From Alistipes sp. (lineage in GTDB: Bacteria > Bacteroidota > Bacteroidia > Bacteroidales > Rikenellaceae), in assembly GCA_017410165.1 (NCBI GenBank), contig JAFQRH010000001.1, positions 1-64,000 of the forward strand: a stretch of DNA of 64,000 nt, written 5' to 3'. Numbering within the stretch: the first letter of the stretch is position 1; every line of letters starts with the position of its first letter. The notes under the pieces are model-generated. The model did not search any database. It saw nothing but the letters and a program-made list of their open reading frames with translations, and had not been told where the DNA came from. This document shows, piece after piece, positions 6,815 through 15,716 of the stretch. Made by a program: the position numbers and the translations under genes.

Positions 6815-8968
6815 ATGAAAAATTACTCACCAAAAGAGATCAAGAACATTGTTCTTGTAGGTGCTCCGGGTTCGGGTAAGACCACCCTTGCCGAGGCGAT
6901 GGCTTACGAAGGCAAAGTCATCGACCGCAGAGGAAGTATCGAAAACAACAACACATTGTCGGACAACACCGATATCGAACACGAATACAAGCGTTCGATC
7001 TATGCGACAACGCTCTTCACAGAGTTTATGGGTCGCAAGTTGAACATCATCGACTGTCCGGGTTCGGACGACTTCTGCGGTAACCTCTTCTCGGCATTCA
7101 AGGTAGGTGACGTGGGCGTAATGCTCGTAAACGCACAGACCGGTTGGGAGGTTGGAAACGTCATTCAGGGTCGTTACGCACGCATCCTCAACAAGCCGCT
7201 CATCGCTGTCGTAAACCAACTCGACGCAGAGAAGGCATCGTTCGAGACCACGCTCGAAACCATCAAGGATAAGGCATCGGTTCGTCCGGTAGTCGTTCAG
7301 TATCCGGTAAATCAGGGTGTTGGCTTCAACTCGTTCATCGACGTTTTGATGATGAAGATGTATCGCTTCACCGACGAAAACGGTACGCGCGAGGAGTTGG
7401 ACATTCCGGAGAGCGAGATGGAGAAGGCACTTGCCCTCAACCAAGAGTTGGTCGAGACGGCTGCCGAGCACGACGACGCACTGATGGAGCTCTACTTCGA
7501 GAAGGGTACGCTCACGCAGGACGATATCCGTTCGGGCTTGAAGATTGGCGTAGCAAAGCGTAAGGCAATGCCTGTATTCTGCGCAAGCGGTAAGAAAGAT
7601 GTCGGTACGAAGCGTCTGATGGAGTTCATCATCAACGTCGCTCCGGGTCCAACCGTAGCACCGGAGTTTGTGGCTACCGACGGTTCGCTCGTGGCAGCAG
7701 ACGAGACCGCTCCGGCCGCGCTGTTCGTATTCAAGTCGCAGATGGAGAGCCATATCGGCGAGATTAACTACTTCCGTGTAATTCGCGGTAAGGTGACCGA
7801 GGGTATGGAGTTGGTAAACACCCGTACGGGCAACAAGGAGAAGCTCTCGCAGATATTTGCCGTTGCAGGTAAGAACCGTATCAAGGTGACCGAGTTGTCG
7901 GCAGGCGACATCGGTTGTACGGTTAAGTTGAAGGGTACGCGCACGAACGACACGCTCGCAGCACCTTCGGCACCTATCACTTTGGAGCCAATCGTATTCC
8001 CTGAGCCACGCTACCGCGCAGCCGTGAAGGCGAAGGTGCAGGCCGACGAGGAGAAGTTGGGCAAGTTGCTGCTCGACGCACGCTTCGAGGACCCTACGAT
8101 TTTGGTTGAGTACTCGAAGGAGCTCAAACAGACCATCATTCAGGGTCAGGGTGAGCACCACTTGAATATCCTCCGCACCCGTATCGCTAACGAGAATAAG
8201 GTCGAGATGGAGTTCTTCGCACCGAAGATTCCGTATCGTGAGACCATCACCAAGGTTGCACAGGCAGACTACCGCCACAAGAAGCAGTCGGGTGGCGCAG
8301 GTCAGTTCGGTGAGGTGCATATGGTCATCGAGCCGTACTACGAGGGTATTCCGGAGCCGACCAAGTACAAGGCAGGCGGTAAGGATATCACCGTGAATAT
8401 CAAGGGTAAAGAGGAGTACGACCTCGAATGGGGTGGCAAACTCCAATATTACAGCTCGATTGTCGGTGGTGCTATCGACGCACGCTTTATGCCTGCAATC
8501 TTGAAGGGTATTATGGAGAAGATGGACGAGGGTCCGCTCACAGGTTCGTATGCGCGTGACATCCGCGTTGTGATTTACGACGGTAAGATGCACCCGGTAG
8601 ATTCGAACGAAATCTCCTTCAAACTCGCTGCACGTAACGCATTTAAGGAGGCGTTCCGCAACGCAGGTCCGAAGATTATGGAGCCGATTTACAACGTCGA
8701 GGTTCTCACGCCAAGCGAGTATATGGGTTCGGTTATGAGCGACTTGCAGAATCGTCGTGCGATGATTATGGGTATGGAGTCGGATAAGGGCTTCGATAAG
8801 TTGAACGCACGCGTTCCGCTTGCCGAGTTGTATCGCTACTCGACCACGCTCTCGTCGCTCACGTCGGGTGCTGCAACCTACACGATGCGCTTCGACTCGT
8901 ACGAGCAGGTTCCGTCGGATGTTCAGGATAAGCTCTTGAAGGCATACACCGATACCGACGAGGATTAG
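6815..8968 (+). CDS. fusA2: EF-G2, elongation factor G paralogue lacking catalytic histidine
   Basis: A 717-residue translational GTPase-fold protein with all EF-G domains. The P-loop GAPGSGKTT (16-24) is intact, but switch II reads DCPGSDDF (80-87) instead of DTPGHVDF, so the catalytic His is Ser84. Switch I has KRSIYA in place of ERGITI, and the guanine-specificity motif is NQLD (134-137) instead of NKxD. Domain IV (about 480-600) and the EF-G C-terminal domain (LNARVPLAELYRYSTTLSSLTSG) are well kept. This pattern fits the Bacteroides EF-G2 described as a paralogue that supports translocation without GTP hydrolysis during starvation. The gene stands alone, with a weak -7-like box TAAATTTA at 6741 and a terminator after it. 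Confidence 0.88.
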   Translation: MKNYSPKEIKNIVLVGAPGSGKTTLAEAMAYEGKVIDRRGSIENNNTLSDNTDIEHEYKRSIYATTLFTEFMGRKLNIIDCPGSDDFCGNLFSAFKVGDVGVMLVNAQTGWEVGNVIQGRYARILNKPLIAVVNQLDAEKASFETTLETIKDKASVRPVVVQYPVNQGVGFNSFIDVLMMKMYRFTDENGTREELDIPESEMEKALALNQELVETAAEHDDALMELYFEKGTLTQDDIRSGLKIGVAKRKAMPVFCASGKKDVGTKRLMEFIINVAPGPTVAPEFVATDGSLVAADETAPAALFVFKSQMESHIGEINYFRVIRGKVTEGMELVNTRTGNKEKLSQIFAVAGKNRIKVTELSAGDIGCTVKLKGTRTNDTLAAPSAPITLEPIVFPEPRYRAAVKAKVQADEEKLGKLLLDARFEDPTILVEYSKELKQTIIQGQGEHHLNILRTRIANENKVEMEFFAPKIPYRETITKVAQADYRHKKQSGGAGQFGEVHMVIEPYYEGIPEPTKYKAGGKDITVNIKGKEEYDLEWGGKLQYYSSIVGGAIDARFMPAILKGIMEKMDEGPLTGSYARDIRVVIYDGKMHPVDSNEISFKLAARNAFKEAFRNAGPKIMEPIYNVEVLTPSEYMGSVMSDLQNRRAMIMGMESDKGFDKLNARVPLAELYRYSTTLSSLTSGAATYTMRFDSYEQVPSDVQDKLLKAYTDTDED

Positions 8969-8997
8969 TCACTACAATCTAACTTGTAAGAACAAAG

Positions 8998-9030
8998 AGC
9001 CAACCCCGCAACAGTGGGTTGGCTTTTTGT
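8998..9030 (+). terminator. Terminator after EF-G2
   Basis: AGCCAACCC (8998-9006) pairs with GGGTTGGCT (9016-9024), followed by TTTTG. Confidence 0.9.
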
Positions 9031-9051
9031 TTGTAGGGGGTGAGGGGGGGT

Positions 9052-9243
9052 AGAGAATTTAGGGAGTTTAGGGAATTTAGAGAATTTAGGGATGGTAAAG
9101 GTGTAAACCGCTAAATTCCTTAAACTCCCTAAATTCCCTAAACTCCCTAACGACCCTAACGACCTTACTTGACCTTAAAGCCGCCGAAGGCGCGTGACCT
9201 TACCCGACCTTACTTGACCTTACCCGACCTTACCCGACCTTAC
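9052..9243. repeat. Composite intergenic repeat, locus 2
   Basis: Blocks in order: TTTAGGGAG/A 9-mers, the spacer GTGTAAACCGC, inverted TAAACTCCC 9-mers, AACGACCCT 9-mers, then 10-mers of ACTTGACCTT/ACCCGACCTT type interrupted by a short hairpin CGCC-GAA-GGCG (9182-9192). It fills the gap between EF-G2 and the DUF3575 gene (8969-9300). Confidence 0.85.
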
Positions 9244-9284
9244 GGGTTTCTGGTGGAAGCAGATATGAAAAAGAAAAAAATATA

Positions 9285-9292
9285 TATCTTTG
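9285..9292 (+). promoter_or_regulatory. -7 promoter box TATCTTTG before the DUF3575 gene
   Basis: An exact TAnnTTTG match. The expected transcript start is about 9298, three bases before the ATG at 9301, so the mRNA may be nearly leaderless. Confidence 0.55.
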
Positions 9293-9300
9293 CACTTGCT

Positions 9301-9969
9301 ATGAAGAAGATTTTTGCACTTTCGTTCGCGCTCTTTGTCGCGATAGCACTCGCACCGAGCGCATCGGCACAGATGTTCGTCAAGGTCAATGCGCTGTACG
9401 CTGTGGCGGGTGTCATCAATCCGCAGATTGAGGCGGTTGTTGCGCCACACTCGACGCTCTCGATAGACGTGACCTACTCGCCGTGGAAGCGCATTGCGGG
9501 CAAGCACGCCGAGTTCGGAATCTTTCAGGGCGAGTATCGATACTATTTTCGTCGTGCGGCGAGTGGCTGGTATGTGAGCGTGAATGCGGGTATGGCGGCG
9601 TTCGATGTCAATAAACCGCAACTCTTCAAGCAGGGTTTCATCTCGTTTAAGAGTGAGTACGCCAAGGGTTTCGGCATAATGGTCGGCGGTGGTGGCGGCT
9701 ATCAGCACACGTTCCGCGAGCGGTGGGTGGTTGATGCCTTTATTGCCTTCGACTTTCTGCGTTCGTGGTATAACGGATATAATGCCAACGGCGAAATTGT
9801 GATGAATCCGATGGGTCACGAGCACTATAAGCACCCCGACCCGTTCAATGGCTCGGCGGATTGTCTGCCGAAGATAGGTGTCTCGCTCGGCTACCGATTT
9901 TTCGACCCTGCGAAGCATCGTCGCGGTGGCGAGGGGCGCAACAGGAGCGCAATACCTATATATATATAA
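9301..9969 (+). CDS. DUF3575-type outer membrane protein
   Basis: Starting at ATG 9301 gives about 222 residues: a signal peptide (MKKIFALSFALFVAIALAPSASA) and then a compact beta-barrel-like domain with alternating hydrophobic strands. NPQIEAVVAPHSTLSIDVTYSPWK, the EYRYYF strand, the GFGIMVGGGGGYQH turn and a C-terminal GVSLGYRF resemble the Bacteroidetes DUF3575 family. An in-frame ATG at 9265 would place the start upstream of the -7 box, so I reject it. The last 20 residues (HRRGGEGRNRSAIPIYI) are not barrel-like. The function is unknown, and an outer-membrane location is inferred. Confidence 0.7.
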   Translation: MKKIFALSFALFVAIALAPSASAQMFVKVNALYAVAGVINPQIEAVVAPHSTLSIDVTYSPWKRIAGKHAEFGIFQGEYRYYFRRAASGWYVSVNAGMAAFDVNKPQLFKQGFISFKSEYAKGFGIMVGGGGGYQHTFRERWVVDAFIAFDFLRSWYNGYNANGEIVMNPMGHEHYKHPDPFNGSADCLPKIGVSLGYRFFDPAKHRRGGEGRNRSAIPIYI

Positions 9970-9974
9970 TAAAT

Positions 9975-10010
9975 GGGCGTGTCTAACAAGTTGGTTTAGA
10001 CACGCCCTTC
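9975..10010. terminator. Bidirectional terminator between convergent genes
   Basis: GGGCGTGTCTAA (9975-9986) pairs with TTAGACACGCCC (9996-10007). It serves the DUF3575 gene on one side and the minus-strand operon on the other. It is followed by GTTAGACGGCTTCTTT (10014-10029), a string that also ends the MITE-like element at 37.9 kb. Confidence 0.8.
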
Positions 10011-10051
10011 TCTGTTAGACGGCTTCTTTCGATTTGGTCGGCGCGGTGCGG

Positions 10052-10333
10052 CTACTCTGCCACAACCGGCTCTGCCACTACCGGCTCTTCGCTCGGCGCA
10101 ACCTGCAACGAGTCGCAAGGGGTTGCGACTACCGTAGTGTCGCACGTCGGCTCCTCGACAATCGTCTGCTCCTCGACTACGACCTCCGGCTCTGCGAGCA
10201 ACGACGATACGTTGCGGCGTGCCGTGAATGCGATGACAACCACGACGAGCGTCAGCACGCTGACCGTGTACATAAACACCTTCTTCAACATCTGTTTTTT
10301 TGCTTTTTTATTCTTCTTGGTTTTCTTGCTCAT
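10052..10333 (-). CDS. Small single-pass membrane protein
   Basis: A 93-residue protein with a strongly basic N-terminus (SKKTKKNKKAKKQ), one membrane segment (about residues 18-37, MYTVSVLTLVVVVIAF) and an acidic, proline- and valine-rich tail. It starts 14 bases after the stop of the S41 protease gene and is probably its last operon member. I do not recognise a family. Confidence 0.55.
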   Translation of the reverse strand: MSKKTKKNKKAKKQMLKKVFMYTVSVLTLVVVVIAFTARRNVSSLLAEPEVVVEEQTIVEEPTCDTTVVATPCDSLQVAPSEEPVVAEPVVAE

Positions 10334-10347
10334 AGCGATAGTTTGAG

Positions 10348-12039
10348 TTATTGTTTTTTGGTTTGCAATTCGCTGATTTTCACGCGCTTCTCGCGCTTTT
10401 TCGGCTCTACTGCCGGCTCCGGCAACGGCTCGTTGCGCAGCGTCTCGATGGCGCAGAGCACGGTCTCGTCAATCGGACGAATGAAGTAGTAGAAGGCGTT
10501 GCTCTCCAACTCCGAGTTGCGCGAGATGTAGGCCTTCAACTGCGCCTCCATTATCGGGCGCGAACGCGCAATGTCGCGCCATACAGGTCGCACACCACTC
10601 CGTGCGGCATACGTCACAAAGCGGTCGAACATACCCGCATCGGCGGCAAACATCGCTTCGAGCTCCTTTATCGAGCGTGCGGCATCCAACTCACGGCGAT
10701 GCTCGTCGGCGTACTCTATCGTGTAGCGATAGAGGATGTTGCGGCCCGAGACTTCGAGATAGTATTTCGTCAGTCGTGTGGTGTCGAGCGGCACAAATTT
10801 GTCGGGCATAATACCGCCACCGCCATATACGACCTTGCCCTTCGGGGTTGTGAAGCGCAACGAATCGGCAAAGTGGATGCTGTCCGCCGAGAAGTACTCG
10901 TTGTGGATGAAGCGGTTGGCCAAATCCAACTCGTAGTCGGTCGAGCCCACAGTGTATGGTTTCTGAATCGAGCGACCGGTCGGCGTATAGTAGCGTGCTA
11001 CGGTCAGACGCAGTGCCGAGCCATCCTCGAACGGAATCTGCGACTGCACCAGACCCTTGCCGAACGAACGGCGACCGATAATAGTTCCTCGGTCGTTATC
11101 CTGCAACGCTCCGGCGAGGATTTCGCTCGACGATGCGCTACTCTCGTCGATGAGTACCGCCAGCGCAAGGTCGGTAGCCGAGCCACGACCATCGCTATAC
11201 TGTTTCACGCGCTTGTGAGCCCTATCCTCCGTATATACAATCATCCGCCCCTTTGGCAGGAACTCGTTGGCAAGCAGTATCGCTTGGTCGAGGAATCCGC
11301 CGGCATTGCCGCGCAAATCGAAGATAAGTCGGCGCATACCCTGTCGGCGCAGGGTGTCAATCGCCTCCTTCACCTCGTGGAACGAGGTGCGCGAGAACTG
11401 CGACAACTTGACGAGACCCGTATCGTCGGTGAGCATAACGCTCGCCTCGACGCTGTGCAACGGAATGGCATCGCGCGTCACGGTCACCTCGACCGGCTCG
11501 GAGACCCCTCGGCGTTCGAGCGAGAGGCGCACCTGCGTTCCGCGTCGGCCACGCAGACGTTTCATCACCTCGCTTTGTGCCATCTTCTGACCGGCAATAA
11601 GCGTGTCGTTTACGCGGATGATGCGGTCGCCGGCTGCGATGCCCGCCTTTTGGCTTGGGCCCGAAGGTATGACGTTGAGGACGATAACCGTGTCGGTCGC
11701 CATATTGAAGACGATGCCGATGCCGTCAAACTCGCCCTGCAACTGCTCATCGGCGTGTTGGAACGCCGAGGCAGGCATATAGGTCGAGTGCGGATCGAGT
11801 TTTTCGAGTATGGCAGGGATAGCCAACTCGGCAATCGAGTCGGCCGAGAGCGAGTCGATATAGTCGTGCTCGATATACGACACCACGCGCGCGAGTTTGT
11901 TGTTCATTCGCGCACCGATGAGAATATTTATCTGCCCGTTGGTAAGTTGTCTGCCCTGACGCTTGCCGAGTATCCATCCGACGGAGAATATCAGCGCGAT
12001 GGCGACGATTGCCGACAGTAGTTTCCGACCCCGTCTCAT
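10348..12039 (-). CDS. S41 family C-terminal processing peptidase (CtpA/Prc-like)
   Basis: A 563-residue periplasmic serine protease anchored by an N-terminal hydrophobic segment (LLSAIVAIALIFSVGWIL). A PDZ domain (about 85-170, GIGIVFNMATDTVIVLNVIPSGPSQKAGI region) precedes the S41 core with the catalytic serine in DESSASSSEILAGALQ and the lysine in GRRSFGKGLVQ, which form the Ser-Lys dyad. The C-terminal 170 residues are a helical extension often seen in Bacteroidetes members. The ATG overlaps the stop of the upstream DUF3078 gene by one base (TAATG), so the two are translationally coupled. Confidence 0.92.
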   Translation of the reverse strand: MRRGRKLLSAIVAIALIFSVGWILGKRQGRQLTNGQINILIGARMNNKLARVVSYIEHDYIDSLSADSIAELAIPAILEKLDPHSTYMPASAFQHADEQLQGEFDGIGIVFNMATDTVIVLNVIPSGPSQKAGIAAGDRIIRVNDTLIAGQKMAQSEVMKRLRGRRGTQVRLSLERRGVSEPVEVTVTRDAIPLHSVEASVMLTDDTGLVKLSQFSRTSFHEVKEAIDTLRRQGMRRLIFDLRGNAGGFLDQAILLANEFLPKGRMIVYTEDRAHKRVKQYSDGRGSATDLALAVLIDESSASSSEILAGALQDNDRGTIIGRRSFGKGLVQSQIPFEDGSALRLTVARYYTPTGRSIQKPYTVGSTDYELDLANRFIHNEYFSADSIHFADSLRFTTPKGKVVYGGGGIMPDKFVPLDTTRLTKYYLEVSGRNILYRYTIEYADEHRRELDAARSIKELEAMFAADAGMFDRFVTYAARSGVRPVWRDIARSRPIMEAQLKAYISRNSELESNAFYYFIRPIDETVLCAIETLRNEPLPEPAVEPKKREKRVKISELQTKKQ

Positions 12040-13145
12040 TACTTGTTCTTAAACGTGTAACTTACGCCGACACCCAGCACAATCTGCGTCTGCAACGAGT
12101 TGCACTGTGCCTTGTTGTAGTACATCTGGAAGTAGAACTGTGTCGAGAAGTACTTCGTTGCCTTGATGTCGATGGTGTGCTCCCAACGCACGGTCGGCGC
12201 GATATGCTCGAAGCCGAGTGCGCGATTTGTGCCCGTCTGCTGTGCAATCTCGTTAATCCAACCATAGAACGAGTAGAGCGTGGTGCGGTAGCGGAAAATC
12301 TCCTTCTTGCCGAACGTACGGTCGAAGTCAATCTGCACGGACGAACCACCCTCGTAGCGCGACGAGCCGTTGGCAAGCGTCAGACCATAGACGTACGGCG
12401 TATTGCGCTGTGCGTCGGTAAGCGTCTGTGCACCTGCGAGATAGTCGGCACGTGCGAAGCCGAACTTGTCGTTGAAGAAGAAGTCCTTCACCGCAGAGCT
12501 GGTGACGTAGGTCGAGCTCATTGAGAGCGGCGAGAGGTTGATTTTAATCGGGAATTTCTTCTTCGGGCAGACGTACGTGAAACCGACCGACACGTTCAGA
12601 TATGCCGGCGAGAAGAAGCGGCTCGTGCGGTTGTTCTTGTCGTTGAAGCCGTTGGCAAACTGCGAACGCAGCGAGATGATGGCACCGAAGTTCCAATCGT
12701 CGGTCATCTTGTATGCCGGCGAGGTCGAGATAAACCACTCGTCCTGGCTCTTTGTCCACTCTTTGTTCTTGCTCGTTGCGCCGATTTTGCCGGTCACCTT
12801 GTTGTCAATCGAGAAGAGGTCCTTCTTGAAGGAGTGGGTGAAGAGGATGTTTGCGATGGCGGTAATCGAGTTGCTGTTACCGTTCACCTGCTGCCACTTG
12901 CTGTTGAAGTTAGAGAGCGAGCCACTGATGCCGGCGTTGAACTCGATGGTGTTGCGCTCCTTGCGGATTGCGGCACGCTCGGCTTTGCGCTGTGCCTCGC
13001 TTGTCACATCGGCCTTCACGTTGTCGGTCTTCACCTGGTCGTTGAAGGTCGGCTCGACGGTCGTCGTGTTGCCTGATACGGTTACTTGTGCCTGTGCCGT
13101 TGCAAAAACGGCTACGGCTAAAAGGATTGCGTAGAATCGTTTCAT
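12039..13145 (-). CDS. DUF3078 domain outer membrane protein
   Basis: A 368-residue exported protein. The signal peptide MKRFYAILLAVAVFATAQA is followed by about 55 polar residues and then a predicted outer-membrane beta-barrel. The segments GISGSLSNFNSKWQ and DWNFGAIISLRSQFANGF, the strand-rich C-terminus and a final GVGVSYTFKNK fit the DUF3078 family of Bacteroidetes. The function is unknown. It is the first gene of a three-gene minus-strand operon with the S41 protease and a small membrane protein, and a strong TATCTTTG promoter precedes it. Confidence 0.8.
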   Translation of the reverse strand: MKRFYAILLAVAVFATAQAQVTVSGNTTTVEPTFNDQVKTDNVKADVTSEAQRKAERAAIRKERNTIEFNAGISGSLSNFNSKWQQVNGNSNSITAIANILFTHSFKKDLFSIDNKVTGKIGATSKNKEWTKSQDEWFISTSPAYKMTDDWNFGAIISLRSQFANGFNDKNNRTSRFFSPAYLNVSVGFTYVCPKKKFPIKINLSPLSMSSTYVTSSAVKDFFFNDKFGFARADYLAGAQTLTDAQRNTPYVYGLTLANGSSRYEGGSSVQIDFDRTFGKKEIFRYRTTLYSFYGWINEIAQQTGTNRALGFEHIAPTVRWEHTIDIKATKYFSTQFYFQMYYNKAQCNSLQTQIVLGVGVSYTFKNK

Positions 13146-13183
13146 ATTGTTATGGTGTAAAATTTTACTGCATTTAAGACGGA

Positions 13184-13191
13184 CAAAGATA
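13184..13191 (-). promoter_or_regulatory. -7 promoter box TATCTTTG for the DUF3078-S41 operon
   Basis: An exact TAnnTTTG match on the minus strand, giving a leader of about 30 nt before the ATG at 13145. Confidence 0.75.
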
Positions 13192-13351
13192 CAAATTTAT
13201 CGCGATATTATTCACACAAAACGCGCATCTCTTCTTCGCAAAATCTTTTTTGTGGCACAATCTCGCCCGCCCGCACTGCCAAATGATACGGCAAGCGTGT
13301 AAATATCTATGCAAAAAGCGCGATTTGCAAGCGTCGTATCGTATTTTTTCG

Positions 13352-13359
13352 TACCTTTG
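13352..13359 (+). promoter_or_regulatory. -7 promoter box TACCTTTG for nfo
   Basis: TACCTTTG fits TAnnTTTG, with TTTG at 13324-13327 as a possible -33 element. It places the transcript start near 13366 and so favours the ATG at 13391. Confidence 0.65.
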
Positions 13360-13390
13360 TATGAACAAGCAAACAAGCAACACAGAGAGT

Positions 13391-14239
13391 ATGAAATATT
13401 TTGGTGCCCACGTAAGTGCTTCGGGCGGAGTTGAGAATGCTCCGGCGAATGCCGCCGCAATCGGCGCAACGGCTTTTGCGCTCTTCACGAAGAATCAGCG
13501 TCAGTGGAGTGCGCCACCGCTCACGACAGAGCAGTGCGAACGTTTCCGCGAGGCGTGCCGCGAGTATGGCTACACGCCGGCGCAGATTCTGCCACACGAC
13601 TCCTACCTGATTAACCTCGGTCATCCGGAGCGCGAGGGGCTCGAAAAGTCGCGCGAGTCGTTCTTTGGCGAGATGGCTCGTTGCGAGCAACTCGGCCTCG
13701 ACCGTCTGAACTTCCACCCGGGCAGCCATCTGAAAAAGATTACCGCATATATGTCGCTCGACCGCATTGCCGAGTCGATAAATATGGCTCTCGACCGTAC
13801 GTCGGGCGTTACGGCGGTCATCGAGAACACGGCAGGACAGGGCTCGAATCTCGGTTTTGCGTGGGAGCAGATTGCCCACATCATCGACCGCGTGGAGGAT
13901 AAGTCGCGTGTCGGTTTCTGCATCGACACCTGCCACTCGTTCGCTGCCGGCTACGATTTGCGCAGTGAGGAGGCGTGCCGCAAGACATTCGAGGAGGTGG
14001 AGCGCATCATCGGTCTGAAATACTTGCGCGGCATCCACCTGAACGATGCTCTGAAACCGCTCGGCAGCCACGTCGATCGTCACGCACCGCTCGGCGATGG
14101 CGAGATTGGCTGGGAGTGTTTCCGATTTATCGCACGCTCGCCACTCTTCGACGGGATTCCGATTGTGCTCGAAACACCCGACGAGGAGCGTTGGCCCGAG
14201 GAGATTGCCCGCTTGAAGGCGTTTGCCGCCGAGCAGTAA
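13391..14239 (+). CDS. nfo: Endonuclease IV (apurinic/apyrimidinic endonuclease)
   Basis: A 282-residue Zn-dependent TIM-barrel enzyme of base excision repair. The sequence begins [17 protein letters not shown], as in other EndoIV proteins. Metal-binding signatures are visible: [41 protein letters not shown] and [25 protein letters not shown] start at ATG 13391 because the in-frame ATG at 13361 falls inside the expected promoter start region. It is divergent from the DUF3078 operon. Confidence 0.95.
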   Translation: MKYFGAHVSASGGVENAPANAAAIGATAFALFTKNQRQWSAPPLTTEQCERFREACREYGYTPAQILPHDSYLINLGHPEREGLEKSRESFFGEMARCEQLGLDRLNFHPGSHLKKITAYMSLDRIAESINMALDRTSGVTAVIENTAGQGSNLGFAWEQIAHIIDRVEDKSRVGFCIDTCHSFAAGYDLRSEEACRKTFEEVERIIGLKYLRGIHLNDALKPLGSHVDRHAPLGDGEIGWECFRFIARSPLFDGIPIVLETPDEERWPEEIARLKAFAAEQ

Positions 14240-14330
14240 AATTTTTGCAGCCCAAACCCGCCACGCTGCGCAATTTTCTGCCGCACGGATGCGTTTTTCT
14301 GCAAAAGCGAGGGGGGGGCAGATAAGGGGC

Positions 14331-14466
14331 AGCGAGGAGCGAGGAGCAAGGAGCAAGGAGCGAGAAGTGATGAGTGAGGAGCGAGGTGCGAGGAGCGAGG
14401 TGCGAGGAGTGAGAGGTGCAAGGAGTTAGCGGAACGAGGAGTGAAAAGAAAAGAGTTAGAGGAGAA
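14331..14466 (+). repeat. GA-rich degenerate short repeats, locus 1
   Basis: Imperfect repeats of GAGGAGCGAG/GAGGTGCGAG/GAGCAAG type fill the gap between nfo and the next gene. The same vocabulary recurs at 30524-30720 and, in coding DNA, at 34027-34116. Confidence 0.8.
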
Positions 14467-14514
14467 AAAACCGAAAAAAGATACCCAAAAAACAGTTAGG
14501 AGGAGACAAAAGAT

Positions 14515-15714
14515 ATGGATTTGAAGACAGTAAGGCGAAATCTGATTCAGGCGGTCGAACTCGTCGAGGGATGGACGACACAGTCGGAGGTCTCGGCAGT
14601 CGAGCGCGACTTGGTGCTTGATAAGATTCGCAAGGCATACGATGCAATCCGCTTCGGCGGTGTAGCGCACGAAGAGTCGCTCACTCGCCCGAAAGCGGTG
14701 GCAGTTGCCCCAATTCCGCAACCCGTTGAGAAGCCGACCGAGCCGGAGAGCGCAACCGAGCAGGAGTCGTCGGACGAGCCGGAGGTTGAGTTCGAGTTTA
14801 TTGTGTACGAAGGCGAAGAGGGCGAAGAGGGCGAAGAGAGTGAGGGCGAAAGTGACGAGAATGAAGGCAATGAGGGCGAAGGCGAAAAATATTCGGATGA
14901 CGAGACGGATGCCGACCTCTCGGATGGCGAATATAGCGATGTAGAGCCGGCAGACGAGGAGGATAGCGACGAGAAGGAGAGCGAAACGGAAGAGCCAACA
15001 GAGCCGATAGTTCCAAGCGAGCCAACAGAGAAGCCGATTTCGGAGGAGCCGATTGCAAGCGAGCCAACAGAGGAGCCGACCGCGCCTGCCCAACCACAAA
15101 ATATCGAGCAGTCGTTGTTTGGTGGCGAGGATAGCGCGTGGCGTCGTCCGCGTCGTCGCAGTGTGATAATGTCGCTCTACGACGCCGACCCGCAACCGTC
15201 TAAAACAGAGCAATCTGCAATGCCGGTCGAGCCACAACCACAACCAACAATCAAGCCACAACCGACAAGCACACCACAGCCAGCCACCGAGCCGTTGTCG
15301 TCGCAGCCGACCGCAACCGAGCATCCCGTAGCAGAGGAGCGACCTGCCCCCGTGCAGTATGCCGTTGCACCGAAGCCGTTGGAGGAGATTGATGCCGAGG
15401 CGGTGCTGGGCGAGGTGTTGATGGCGGACGTACATACGTTGGGCGATACGCTGTCGCACGCGCCATCCGTAGCCGATACAGCACCTGTCAAGACGTTGCG
15501 CGGCGCGATTTCGGTTGCCGACAAATTTATGATTGTGCGCGAACTCTTTGACGGCAACGAGCCGGCATTCGAGCACGCCATCGAGACGCTCGACGCGATA
15601 GACGACTTCGACGACTGTATGGTACATATCGTCGAGAACTACTCGTGGCGCACATCGTCCGAGGGTGCGAAACTCATCATCGACCTTCTGCAACGCAAAT
15701 TTCAACAGAAATAG
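14515..15714 (+). CDS. Acidic low-complexity protein with conserved helical ends
   Basis: 399 residues. The N-terminal 45 residues (MDLKTVRRNLIQAVELVEGW...) look helical and resemble a small conserved module. The centre (about 60-310) is dominated by Glu, Asp, Pro, Thr and Ser, including a run of EEGEEGEE type and many EPT/QPT motifs, and is probably disordered. The C-terminal 70 residues (AISVADKFMIVRELFDGNEPAFEHAIETLD..YSWRTSSEGAKLIIDLLQRKF, positions about 325-397) form a conserved helical domain that I have seen in Bacteroidetes hypothetical proteins, but I cannot name it. The rsmI start is two bases after the stop, so the two are co-transcribed. Confidence 0.6.
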   Translation: MDLKTVRRNLIQAVELVEGWTTQSEVSAVERDLVLDKIRKAYDAIRFGGVAHEESLTRPKAVAVAPIPQPVEKPTEPESATEQESSDEPEVEFEFIVYEGEEGEEGEESEGESDENEGNEGEGEKYSDDETDADLSDGEYSDVEPADEEDSDEKESETEEPTEPIVPSEPTEKPISEEPIASEPTEEPTAPAQPQNIEQSLFGGEDSAWRRPRRRSVIMSLYDADPQPSKTEQSAMPVEPQPQPTIKPQPTSTPQPATEPLSSQPTATEHPVAEERPAPVQYAVAPKPLEEIDAEAVLGEVLMADVHTLGDTLSHAPSVADTAPVKTLRGAISVADKFMIVRELFDGNEPAFEHAIETLDAIDDFDDCMVHIVENYSWRTSSEGAKLIIDLLQRKFQQK

Positions 15715-15716
15715 TT

